Origin: Candidatus Thalassarchaeaceae archaeon
GTDB lineage: Archaea > Thermoplasmatota > Poseidoniia > Poseidoniales > Thalassarchaeaceae
Direction of reading: 5' to 3'
DNA length: 43,462 bases
NCBI GenBank assembly: GCA_023700255.1
Contig: JAJPRD010000010.1
Coordinates: 1 to 43,462 of the forward strand
The notes below the pieces were generated by a model. The model saw nothing but the letters and a program-made list of their open reading frames with translations. It ran no database searches and was not told the DNA's origin. The position numbers and the translations under genes are program-made. Positions 8,749 to 17,274 of the stretch are shown here, in pieces (the first letter of the stretch is position 1; the number at the start of each line of letters is the position of its first letter).

Positions 8749-10593
8749 TTATTCTTCATCGGAGCATTGAGGATACTGTTCTTGCATTGGAGGGAGAAAC
8801 AAATCATTACAATCCTTATCAGAAAGTGGTAACGTTAAGATGCTACTTGTACCTAATCCGAGAGTAACTGCCATTGTAGAAACGGGGCTAGGGACATAGT
8901 CTTCACCGGTTTGAGTAATTAAAAGATGGATTCCATCACCTTCGGGGATTACTACATCCATACCAAAAAATTCCATTTTAGCGATTACTGTTTCACCGGG
9001 TGAAAGTATTTCGCCTTCTTTACCACCATTATGGAATCGTAAATCCATGACTGCATGTCCTAAATGCATACCATTACTTGCTTGTATCATCTCAACAAAT
9101 AAGTGTCCACTAGTTGAAAGTAAGGATATTGTCGCCTCTACATGAAAAGTTGGAGTCCCAATTATTCTAGTTTCTTCATCGAAAAATGGACATTCGATAG
9201 AAAGTTGAGAACTAGAAGTTATGGTTTCCCCACCTCCAATTATAGTACAATCATCCATATCATATTTTAGTAGATTTAGATCTAATGGAGGGTATGTTTC
9301 TTCGACTCGCCAACCACCAATATTATCTTGTATCTCAGCAATTAATCTTGGTTGAGGGCCCTCATCTTTAAGGTAATAATCAAACCATTCTAGTAAATCG
9401 TCAGCCCAATCCCACCTTAATGTGAATGGAAATGCTTCTGCACCATTGCCGCTGCTCAACCCTTCATGGCCACTTTTCCTGTCAGGATAATCATGACCCC
9501 ATTGCCCATAGAGGCCTTTGACATCAAATCCAGCATCACGAAATATGTTGTGAGTAGGGAATGCCATGTGAGGATCAACATTCCAATCTTGCATACCATG
9601 AATAATGTAAATTGAACCATTATAATTTTCCAATGCACGAGGAAGGAAAGTACGCTCTTCCCAATAATCACTTCCGGTCCATGCTAAATTATCTCCTGAC
9701 AAATATGCAGCAGGTCCAGCATAATATCCTTCTAGATAACCTTCGCAAGCATTTTCAGCATCTTGAAGGTCACCATCTAAACCAAAACTCCCATACACTC
9801 CATTGTGCATGATTGCCCCTCTAGCTTCCATACTACCATTACGCCACATTAAGTCATGAGCTCCAATGAGTCCAGACATAGGAATTATTGTCTTAAGATA
9901 TTCAGAACCCATGGCAGCAGCCTCCCATGGTGTTGAGCCATCATATGATTTGCCAATAATGCCTACTGCACCATTAGAAAAAGGTGCTGAGCCCAAATAT
10001 TCAACGGCAGCATGGATTCCTCTTTGTTCATCAGTTCCCATTAAATCCATACAATGATTACTTTCTCCAGTTCCAAATACACTCACTTGAGCGATTCCAT
10101 ACCCATGCGGGACAAAATTCTCAATCAAAAAACGCCCTAATCTATCGGCAGGAGTTAGTGCATCAACATCTCCGTCATTATAGTATGGACCTATTTCTGC
10201 AATTATTGGTACTTGGCAATCGGCTGAAATTTCTGCGGAATCATAGTCGCAACCTTCGATGATAGGTAGCCATAATCCTAGATGCACTGCGGCATCACCG
10301 GTTATTCCAGCACCACCGTCACTAGTAGTAATTGTTGGAACTGATACAAAAATTGATTTGACTGCACCTATCTCATATGAGCCATTAGTAGATACACGAC
10401 TGAACACATCAGTATCCTGATACTGCAAATTAGATCTATCTTCAACATCAGGTAGCCAATGAGACTTTTCAAGTATAATATCTGATTCAGTGGTACCAAA
10501 ACAACCAGATAACATTGGCATAATAATTAACAGTGTCAAGCATAGACTCAACGACCTCTTAATCATATAACTCGCGTCATTTATATTACTCAT
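8749..10593 (-). CDS. Secreted lipoprotein hydrolase, X-Pro dipeptidyl-peptidase / CocE (S15) family
   Basis: Lipobox-like '[13 protein letters not shown]'; '[33 protein letters not shown]' (nucleophile Ser), '[15 protein letters not shown]', 'QWGHDYPD' (His). The 685-aa ORF is over-extended; CAT at 10591-10593 (MSNIND...) or 10564-10566 (MIKR...) is a likelier start. Confidence 0.85.
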   Translation of the reverse strand: MSNINDASYMIKRSLSLCLTLLIIMPMLSGCFGTTESDIILEKSHWLPDVEDRSNLQYQDTDVFSRVSTNGSYEIGAVKSIFVSVPTITTSDGGAGITGDAAVHLGLWLPIIEGCDYDSAEISADCQVPIIAEIGPYYNDGDVDALTPADRLGRFLIENFVPHGYGIAQVSVFGTGESNHCMDLMGTDEQRGIHAAVEYLGSAPFSNGAVGIIGKSYDGSTPWEAAAMGSEYLKTIIPMSGLIGAHDLMWRNGSMEARGAIMHNGVYGSFGLDGDLQDAENACEGYLEGYYAGPAAYLSGDNLAWTGSDYWEERTFLPRALENYNGSIYIIHGMQDWNVDPHMAFPTHNIFRDAGFDVKGLYGQWGHDYPDRKSGHEGLSSGNGAEAFPFTLRWDWADDLLEWFDYYLKDEGPQPRLIAEIQDNIGGWRVEETYPPLDLNLLKYDMDDCTIIGGGETITSSSQLSIECPFFDEETRIIGTPTFHVEATISLLSTSGHLFVEMIQASNGMHLGHAVMDLRFHNGGKEGEILSPGETVIAKMEFFGMDVVIPEGDGIHLLITQTGEDYVPSPVSTMAVTLGLGTSSILTLPLSDKDCNDLFLPPMQEQYPQCSDEE

Positions 10594-10644
10594 GAGTGTT
10601 TGCCATAATGGTTTTTGATATCTGATTAAAAAATTAATGAAAAT

Positions 10645-11571
10645 ATGAATATAATAATAGATTACTTGAATAACTCCAACGTTTGGACAAAGATTGTGGA
10701 TAGTAAGAGGAAGAGACGTTTGATTCGGCTTCAGCGGATGGAAATTACTGAAGCGGAAGTTTATAGAAAACTTGCTAAAAAACAAAAAAATGAAAATAAT
10801 AAACAAATTCTAGAACAAATATCTTCACAAGAAATAGAGCACTATAATATTCTAAGAGAAATTACTAATGTCGACGTTAGTGCATCAAAAATCAGAGTAT
10901 CATTACATGTTCTGGCATCGACTTTGTTGGGACTTACATTCTCTCTGAAATTAATGGAAAAAATTGAGAAAGGGGCTTCAACGGAATATCTAGATTTAGG
11001 ACTAGATGATATTGCTAAGGAAGAAGATGAACATGAAGAGAAACTTCTCTCCCTATTAGAAGAAGATGCTTTGAATTATCTAAGTAGTGTAATTTTAGGC
11101 CTCTCAGATGCTTTAGTTGAACTGACGGGGGCACTTGCAGGACTTACTTTCGCATTTCAAGAATTAAAAATTGTAGCATTAGCAGGATTGGTGACGGGTT
11201 TTGCAGCATCATTTAGTATGGCTGCGTCAGAATTTTTAGCAACTAAGGAAGAAAAATCTGAACGTTCGCCAATGAAAGCAGCGATTTTTACTGGAACTGC
11301 ATATCTGGTTACAGTATTACTTCTTGTTACACCTTACCTACTGTTAAATGAAAATAGTCAGATTATATTTGGCCTAGAACCTCATGTTCAAGCACTTTGT
11401 GCAACTCTAATCATTGGATTGTTGATTATTGCTTTATTCAATTTTTATGTATCTATAGCTCAGGAATACTCATTTAGGCAACGATTTTTTGAGATGACTG
11501 GCATTTTAGTTGTAGTTACTGGTATTTCATTCGTAATAGGATTAGTTCTAAGAGATTGGTTCGGTGCATGA
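10645..11571 (+). CDS. Ferritin-like domain fused to VIT1/CCC1-type membrane domain
   Basis: N-terminal '[38 protein letters not shown]' (ferritin-like E..EIEH); C-terminal '[20 protein letters not shown]...[23 protein letters not shown]' (VIT1/CCC1). Confidence 0.85.
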   Translation: MNIIIDYLNNSNVWTKIVDSKRKRRLIRLQRMEITEAEVYRKLAKKQKNENNKQILEQISSQEIEHYNILREITNVDVSASKIRVSLHVLASTLLGLTFSLKLMEKIEKGASTEYLDLGLDDIAKEEDEHEEKLLSLLEEDALNYLSSVILGLSDALVELTGALAGLTFAFQELKIVALAGLVTGFAASFSMAASEFLATKEEKSERSPMKAAIFTGTAYLVTVLLLVTPYLLLNENSQIIFGLEPHVQALCATLIIGLLIIALFNFYVSIAQEYSFRQRFFEMTGILVVVTGISFVIGLVLRDWFGA

Positions 11572-11598
11572 AATTAAACAACCTTCAAAGATATATTA

Positions 11599-11615
11599 AT
11601 TAGAGACTCTCTAAT
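11599..11615. promoter_or_regulatory. Perfect 17-bp palindrome attagaga-c-tctctaat adjacent to TATA-like atatattaat
   Basis: 8-bp arms perfectly complementary around a single centre base; lies in the 81-bp gap upstream of the M32 carboxypeptidase. Confidence 0.55.
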
Positions 11616-11652
11616 GAAAGGGTTTGATTTACAATACTGATTCCGCGAAACT

Positions 11653-13155
11653 ATGGATGCTTATGATGAACTATTAATAAGATTGAAAGATATCGATTTA
11701 GTTAGCCAAATAGGAGGACTTTTGGGTTGGGATCAAGAAGTATTAATGCCGCCAAAAGCAGCAGCATTGAGAGCCGAACAACTCTCTTGGATTTCCAAAA
11801 CAGGCCATGAAAAGTTAACAAATCCAAGAATAGGAGAGTTGCTCGAACAGTTGGAACAAAGAGATGACTTAAATCAAGTACAGATGGGAAATCTTAGATT
11901 AACTAGAGATTCTTATAGGAAAGCAACAAAACTTCCTACTGCTTTTGTAGCGGAAATGGCAATGCATAAATCAAAATCTCAAATTTCTTGGGCCGAAGCA
12001 AGGTCAAAAAATGATTTTTCTATATTTAGGGATGATTTGGTAAAAATGGTAGAAATGTCAAGAAAAAAAGCCGATTATCTGGGTTATGAAGGTGTTAGAT
12101 ATGATGCACTTCTTGATTTATATGAATCTGGGTTAACTGTTTCAAAGGTAGACCCTTTGTTTGCTGGATTGAGAGAGAATGTTGCTCCGCTTGTAAAAAA
12201 AGTGATCGAAAATGGAAAGAAGCCCGATATGTCTTGGGTTCATGAAAATACTTGGAGCAAAGAAGGGCAAGAGGGGCTTTCGCAATCTATTTCTGAAGCA
12301 ATAGGTTTTGATTTCCAGGCAGGTAGAAGAGATGCATCAACTCATCCATTCTGTGGTGGACCAAATCCTGATGATGTAAGGTGGACGACTAGATATGATG
12401 AGACTGATCCTTTTGGGTCATTATATGGTTCAATGCATGAAACAGGACATGGACTCTATGAACAAGGAAGGCCAAGAAATTTAGATTTTCAACCTGCTGG
12501 TTCGGCTAATGGTTTAGGAGTACATGAGAGTCAAAGTCGTTTATGGGAAAATCAAATAGGCCGATCAAAAGAATTTTGTGAATGGTCACTTCCTTTATGG
12601 AAAAAATATTTCCCAAAACAAATGGAAGGGGTCTCGGCAGAGAATTTATGGCGTTCAGTGAATTTTGTTGAGCCTAGTTTGATTCGAGTTGAGGCAGATG
12701 AAGCTACATATAATCTCCATATTATGATAAGGTATGAAATTGAGAAGAAACTTATTGCCGGGGAGATTGAAGTTGATGACTTACCAGATGCATGGGATAA
12801 TATGTATCAAGAATTTTTAGGAATTAGCGCACCGAATAGAACATTAGGTGTCCTTCAAGATATACATTGGTCATTTGGAGCATTTGGATACTTCCCCACA
12901 TATACCCTTGGTAACCTATACTCTGCTCAATTACTCAATGCAGCAAAGAAAGAACTACCTAATCATGATCAACTGATTAAAAATGGTAATTTTACACCCC
13001 TCCTTGAATGGATGAGAAAGAATGTACATTCACGAGGAAGTATCATAGAACCTTCTGCCTTAATCGAAGAAGCTACAGGTAGCCCTCCGTCGCCAGATGA
13101 TTTCGTGAAGTATCTTCAAGATAAGATGCAATATTTGTATGAATTAACATCTTAG
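11653..13155 (+). CDS. M32 family metallocarboxypeptidase (carboxypeptidase Taq)
   Basis: 'SMHETGHGLYEQG' (HEXXH type, HETGH), 'GVHESQSRLWENQIGRS', 'RVEADEATYNLHIMIRYEIEKKL', 'GILQD/GVLQDIHWSFGAFGYFPTYTLGNLYSAQ'. Confidence 0.95.
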   Translation: MDAYDELLIRLKDIDLVSQIGGLLGWDQEVLMPPKAAALRAEQLSWISKTGHEKLTNPRIGELLEQLEQRDDLNQVQMGNLRLTRDSYRKATKLPTAFVAEMAMHKSKSQISWAEARSKNDFSIFRDDLVKMVEMSRKKADYLGYEGVRYDALLDLYESGLTVSKVDPLFAGLRENVAPLVKKVIENGKKPDMSWVHENTWSKEGQEGLSQSISEAIGFDFQAGRRDASTHPFCGGPNPDDVRWTTRYDETDPFGSLYGSMHETGHGLYEQGRPRNLDFQPAGSANGLGVHESQSRLWENQIGRSKEFCEWSLPLWKKYFPKQMEGVSAENLWRSVNFVEPSLIRVEADEATYNLHIMIRYEIEKKLIAGEIEVDDLPDAWDNMYQEFLGISAPNRTLGVLQDIHWSFGAFGYFPTYTLGNLYSAQLLNAAKKELPNHDQLIKNGNFTPLLEWMRKNVHSRGSIIEPSALIEEATGSPPSPDDFVKYLQDKMQYLYELTS

Positions 13156-13195
13156 ATACGAAAGCACGAAAGCACAGGCATGCTTAGGAATATTA

Positions 13196-14251
13196 ATGCA
13201 AAAGCATCGACTAGAGGGGCTATCCTCATTTGTCAGAGATTTAGGGAGTGAATGTACCACCCTAATTATGCATAATAATGCCCTAATTGCAGGTTCAAAA
13301 GACGGGAAGATTGTGGCTTGGGATATTGATGATGGCCGGGAAAAATGGACATTACAAGTAGATGGCCCCATTTCAGATATTGCAATAAGTGATAGAATTT
13401 ATGTAACTGCATCGGCAGAGTTGCATGCGATAGAAATAGAACAAGGAACTTTAGAGTGGACAAAAAATATTGGAGGGTCTAGTGATCTTGTCGTATTGGA
13501 TAAAGATTCAATTTGGGTGACCTCATCGTTGTATGAACTTGATGTGGAAGACTATACCGAAACCACACTATTTCAGTTCAATAAAGATTCAAAAATAATT
13601 AAGTCAATTAATTTCGAAGAAAAACCCTGGTTTTTAATAATGCAAAAAAATGAGTTGATTTTAGGTGTGGGGAGGCCCAGATGCGGATATTTAGCGATAA
13701 ATAGCGAATATGAAATTAGGCATAAGAAAATTAAGGGGCAAAGTCCGATTACGCTTGGAATTGAAACATTATCTGGCTTCTTATTGGGGCATAGCAATGG
13801 ATCGATTACTGAAATTAATGATGACCAGGTAAATGTTATTCAATTTGAAAAATCGCCAATAACTGCAGTTATATCAAAAGAAAATAAGTGGTGTGTTGGA
13901 AACAGTCATGGAACTATTATGTCATCTAATGGTTGGAAAAAAGGATTTGTTGGTATAATTGATTGTTTACTAGATGTTGGGGATTTTATTTGGGCATCAT
14001 TATCTAATAGTGAAAACAATATATATCTACTAAATAGAAATGATGGAGAAATACAACATCAAATCATTCATGATACCAGGATTAGATTAATGAGCAATAC
14101 AGATGATAAGATTGCGGTATCAGACCAAAATGGAAAAGTAATGCTTTTTGAAGAAAAAATACTCTCTAGAAGGCTAGGCGAAATCAAAGAAGATTCGGAT
14201 GATCAGCAGAAAAGAGATTTGTTAAAAAAACGATTAAGAGCGCTAAGATGA
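13196..14251 (+). CDS. PQQ-like/WD40-like beta-propeller protein
   Basis: Repeats such as 'NALIAGSKDGKIVAWDIDDGREKWTLQVDGPISDIAISDRIYVTASAELHAIEIEQGTLEWTKNIGGSSDLV'. Confidence 0.75.
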   Translation: MQKHRLEGLSSFVRDLGSECTTLIMHNNALIAGSKDGKIVAWDIDDGREKWTLQVDGPISDIAISDRIYVTASAELHAIEIEQGTLEWTKNIGGSSDLVVLDKDSIWVTSSLYELDVEDYTETTLFQFNKDSKIIKSINFEEKPWFLIMQKNELILGVGRPRCGYLAINSEYEIRHKKIKGQSPITLGIETLSGFLLGHSNGSITEINDDQVNVIQFEKSPITAVISKENKWCVGNSHGTIMSSNGWKKGFVGIIDCLLDVGDFIWASLSNSENNIYLLNRNDGEIQHQIIHDTRIRLMSNTDDKIAVSDQNGKVMLFEEKILSRRLGEIKEDSDDQQKRDLLKKRLRALR

Positions 14252-14272
14252 CTTAAAAAATGCAGTGGAAAT

Positions 14273-14294
14273 AACCCCTGTTTAACCCCTGTTT
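14273..14294 (+). repeat. Perfect tandem 11-bp repeat (aacccctgttt)x2
   Basis: Read directly: aacccctgttt aacccctgttt. Confidence 0.97.
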
Positions 14295-14510
14295 CCAGTG
14301 GACTGCGGCCTTGTTGAGGAAAGGTTTAAGAACCGTGGCCGTCCCTGAGAACTTTGCTGCTTCGGTGAAGGAGTGTGGGCGCGTTTATTCGCGACCCGCG
14401 GGCCACAACAACCGAGCTCCGAAAAGGAGCAGTAAAACCGGAAATCGAAAGAGATCCGGGGAATAGTCAAAACGTCTGTGGACGTAAGACGACGGGAGAA
14501 CTGAGATGGG

Positions 14511-14535
14511 AAAAACTGGACGAAAGGAAGGGGAA
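14511..14535 (+). repeat. Direct repeat copy 1 'aaaaactggacgaaaggaaggggaa'
   Basis: 25/25 identical to 14691-14715, exact offset 180 bp. Confidence 0.97.
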
Positions 14536-14690
14536 AGAAATCACAGAGGAAGTATGGAAAACAAAACCGAACCGGCAACGGGGAAAACATAAACCGAAAT
14601 ACAAAACTATCCCGAAAAGGTACATGAGCGAAGAAAATGAACCAGAGATGGGACAAATTTGAGGCGCATATGTGAGGAAGTAAAGATGAA

Positions 14691-14715
14691 AAAAACTGGA
14701 CGAAAGGAAGGGGAA
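14691..14715 (+). repeat. Direct repeat copy 2 'aaaaactggacgaaaggaaggggaa'
   Basis: 25/25 identical to 14511-14535. Confidence 0.97.
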
Positions 14716-15018
14716 GAGAAACAAAACGGAAACACATTGAGAACAAGAGCGGGAAACCGTGGAGGATCAGTACTGAGGCGTGGAAAAAACTAGTGAGAGC
14801 TAGGGAAATAAGCGAACACGGGTTGAAAGAAGAGATTCTTAAAATTCGGAAAACGACAAAGAGAGAGCATGAAGTCTCAGAGTCATCTACCCCAGGCGAG
14901 TAGGGACCTTCGGGAACCTGCAGACTTGGGACCCTGCGGAGTTAGCAGAGGGTAATGATCCCCCAATGTTCAGAACCCACTGCTAGCTCCCACCTAATCG
15001 GTACTTCGGCTCTATTTT

Positions 15019-16623
15019 CTAATTCTTATTAGGCCCAATCATTTCTTCAGGTTTTACCCATTCATCAAATTGATGGTTGTCTAATAATTTTAGATCAAGT
15101 GCACTTTCTCTTAATGTCAAATTATTTTTATGAGCGTTTTTGGCAATTTTTGCAGCATTGTCGTAACCTATGTAAGGATTTAATGCTGTAACAAGCATTA
15201 ATGAGTTTTCTAAATGTTGAGAAATTTTCTCATGATTTGCCTCTAACCCCATAATACACTTTTCAGAAAAAGAGATACAGGTATCGGAAAGTATCCGAAT
15301 ACTATGAAGAAGATTATGTATCATCATTGGTTTGTAAACGTTCAATTCGAAATTACCTTGACTACCTCCTATTGAAATTGCTGTATTATTACCCATCACC
15401 TGGCAACAAACCATCGTCATTGCTTCTGCTTGCGTTGGATTTACCTTGCCCGGCATTATACTCGAACCAGGCTCATTTGCAGGTAGAGATAACTCTCCGA
15501 ATCCGCATCTAGGCCCGGAACCCATCCATCTCACATCATTTGCAATTTTCATCAAAGATGCAGATAGAGTATTCAACATTCCAGAAGTAGCAACTATAGC
15601 ATCATGAGCACCCAGTTGAGCGAATTTATTCTCTGCACTAACGAAATCTAAAGAAGTGTATGTTGCTATCTTTTCTGCTACTTTTTCGGCAAAATCAGGA
15701 TGTGTGTTGAGACCGGTGCCCACCGCAGTTCCCCCAAGAGCTAATTCAAGCAGATCTACTTGAGAGTTTTCTATACGTACGAGATCGGAGTCTAGCATTG
15801 AAACATATGCACTGAATTCCTGACCTAACGTCAAAGGCACGGCATCCATTAAATGCGTACGACCAATCTTAACTATATCGGAAAAATCCTTTGATTTCTG
15901 ATCTAAAGAGTTTCTTAGATTCATGATTGCAGGTATTAACCTGTGGCGGATTTCTTCGGCTGCTGCTATATGCATTGCAGTAGGAAATGTGTCATTACTT
16001 GATTGGGCCCTATTGACATGATCATTTGGATGGACTGGTGTTTTACTCCCTAGTTGACCGTTTGTGAGCTCTATAGCACGATTAGCAATTACTTCATTGG
16101 CATTCATATTAGTTTGTGTCCCTGAACCAGTTTGCCATACACGCAATGGGAAATGAGCATTTAGACTGCCTGAAATTACTTCTTCGCAAGCAGAAGAAAT
16201 TAATGCCCCTATCTTAGGATCTAATTCTTTTAATTCCACATTCGTTTCTGCTGCAGATTTTTTAAGAATTCCGAAGGCACGAATCATTGCATGCGGCATT
16301 GTATCCTTTCCGATATTGAAATTTATTAGTGAGCGTGCAGTTTGAGCACCGTAATAACGATCGGAGGGGACTTCTACCTCGCCCATTGTATCTTTCTCTA
16401 TCCTCATTGAGTCTTTTTGCCCACGTGCTTTTTTTGGCACGCCCTCGGGGGCGTATGGTTGAGAATTGCTATCTGAAGAAAGGGCTTTTTCAATCATTTT
16501 AGAGATTGTTGCGGAACGACCATCATTCTGTCCTTTGCCTACTTTTTTATCTAGTTTTTTCGCTAATTCTTCTGGTATACTTATGCTTAAAATTCGACGA
16601 TCACCCGCGCGATGTTTTGCCAT
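15019..16623 (-). CDS. fumC: Class II fumarate hydratase with N-terminal ribbon-helix-helix domain
   Basis: Fumarase part from about M102 of the ORF (16407): '[19 protein letters not shown]', '[24 protein letters not shown]', '[20 protein letters not shown]'. N-terminal '[40 protein letters not shown]' matches RHH/CopG pattern. Start chosen at ATG 16621-16623 ([10 protein letters not shown]). Confidence 0.9.
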   Translation of the reverse strand: MAKHRAGDRRILSISIPEELAKKLDKKVGKGQNDGRSATISKMIEKALSSDSNSQPYAPEGVPKKARGQKDSMRIEKDTMGEVEVPSDRYYGAQTARSLINFNIGKDTMPHAMIRAFGILKKSAAETNVELKELDPKIGALISSACEEVISGSLNAHFPLRVWQTGSGTQTNMNANEVIANRAIELTNGQLGSKTPVHPNDHVNRAQSSNDTFPTAMHIAAAEEIRHRLIPAIMNLRNSLDQKSKDFSDIVKIGRTHLMDAVPLTLGQEFSAYVSMLDSDLVRIENSQVDLLELALGGTAVGTGLNTHPDFAEKVAEKIATYTSLDFVSAENKFAQLGAHDAIVATSGMLNTLSASLMKIANDVRWMGSGPRCGFGELSLPANEPGSSIMPGKVNPTQAEAMTMVCCQVMGNNTAISIGGSQGNFELNVYKPMMIHNLLHSIRILSDTCISFSEKCIMGLEANHEKISQHLENSLMLVTALNPYIGYDNAAKIAKNAHKNNLTLRESALDLKLLDNHQFDEWVKPEEMIGPNKN

Positions 16624-16706
16624 GTAATACGCGGTTATTAACTTATTAATAAACTTAGAGTTTCGATTCGCAGCATGGCATTTCAAGTTTTCATAAAAAC
16701 AAAGGA

Positions 16707-17195
16707 TCAAATTCTTTTGACAGAAATAATCTGCATAGGTGTTTGAGGTTTGTCTCGGAAATCAGTATTTTGTAACTCTATTTCTTTAACTACATCCATT
16801 CCTTTTACAACTTCTCCGAAAACTGCATGATTTCCATTCAACCAAGGAGTAGCAACTGTAGTTAAGAAGAACTGTGAACCGCCTGTATTTTTCCCAGCAT
16901 TAGCCATGGAGAATAGGCCCGGTTTATCGTGTGCCTTTGCAAGTGCAGAAGCTTCGCAAGGAATTTGCCACCCTGGTCCTCCTGTTCCTGCTGCACGACT
17001 ATCTGGGTCCTTTGATTTAGGACAGCCGCCTTGAATCATGAAATCTTTTATTATTCGATGGAAATGAAGCCCATCATAATATCCCGAATCTACTAATTTT
17101 AAGAAATTACCAGTGGTTTCCGGGCAATCATTTGTGTAAAGTTCAATTTGGATTTCGCCTAAAGTTGTTGACATTTCTACGTAAGTCATACCCAT
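16707..17195 (-). CDS. Cyclophilin-type peptidyl-prolyl cis-trans isomerase
   Basis: '[32 protein letters not shown]', '[44 protein letters not shown]'. Confidence 0.95.
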   Translation of the reverse strand: MGMTYVEMSTTLGEIQIELYTNDCPETTGNFLKLVDSGYYDGLHFHRIIKDFMIQGGCPKSKDPDSRAAGTGGPGWQIPCEASALAKAHDKPGLFSMANAGKNTGGSQFFLTTVATPWLNGNHAVFGEVVKGMDVVKEIELQNTDFRDKPQTPMQIISVKRI

Positions 17196-17274
17196 CGGAA
17201 GTAACTGGCACTCAAGAGGATAATGGTCTAATGCCGTGACAATAGTAATGTGTTATGTCCTACTTGACGTAACT

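Larger units (their letters stand above)
14252..15018 (+). ncRNA. Candidate large structured non-coding RNA, family unassigned; estimated transcript about 14280-15015
   Basis: 767-bp gap between convergent stops. TATA-like 'cttaaaaaatg' just before it. Purine content about 78-80% in lines 14521-14580 and 14701-14760; 55% G+C counted over 14281-14460. Many local hairpins, e.g. CGGCC(14306-14310)/GGCCG(14337-14341), GGTT-TAAG-AACC(14323-14334), GCTCC-GAAAA-GGAGC(14416-14430), ACGTC-TGTG-GACGT(14472-14485), a UUCG-capped stem at 14901-14920, and an 11-bp helix 14938-14948/14980-14990. Orientation inferred from cUUCGg loops and purine bias. Confidence 0.6.

Noticed and set aside
13158-13173. Tandem acgaaagc-acgaaagc before the beta-propeller gene
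   Set aside because: Only two 8-bp units; too short to support a function.
14282-14746. ORFs of 154, 95 and 85 aa on both strands inside the RNA locus
   Set aside because: They overlap each other on opposite strands, have low-complexity composition (e.g. repeated FPFVQFF/FLSSSF from the direct repeat) and match no family; explained as random open frames in purine-rich RNA sequence.
14252-15018. RNase P RNA or SRP RNA as identity of the large RNA
   Set aside because: 'gaggaaagg' at 14316 and 'ttcagaaccc' at 14969 only loosely recall RNase P core elements. The conserved GUCC and ACAGAA..CCGG pairing is absent, the 3' element pairs with a neighbour (14938-14948) instead, and the SRP helix-8 motif was not found. 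Kept as unassigned pending cmscan.
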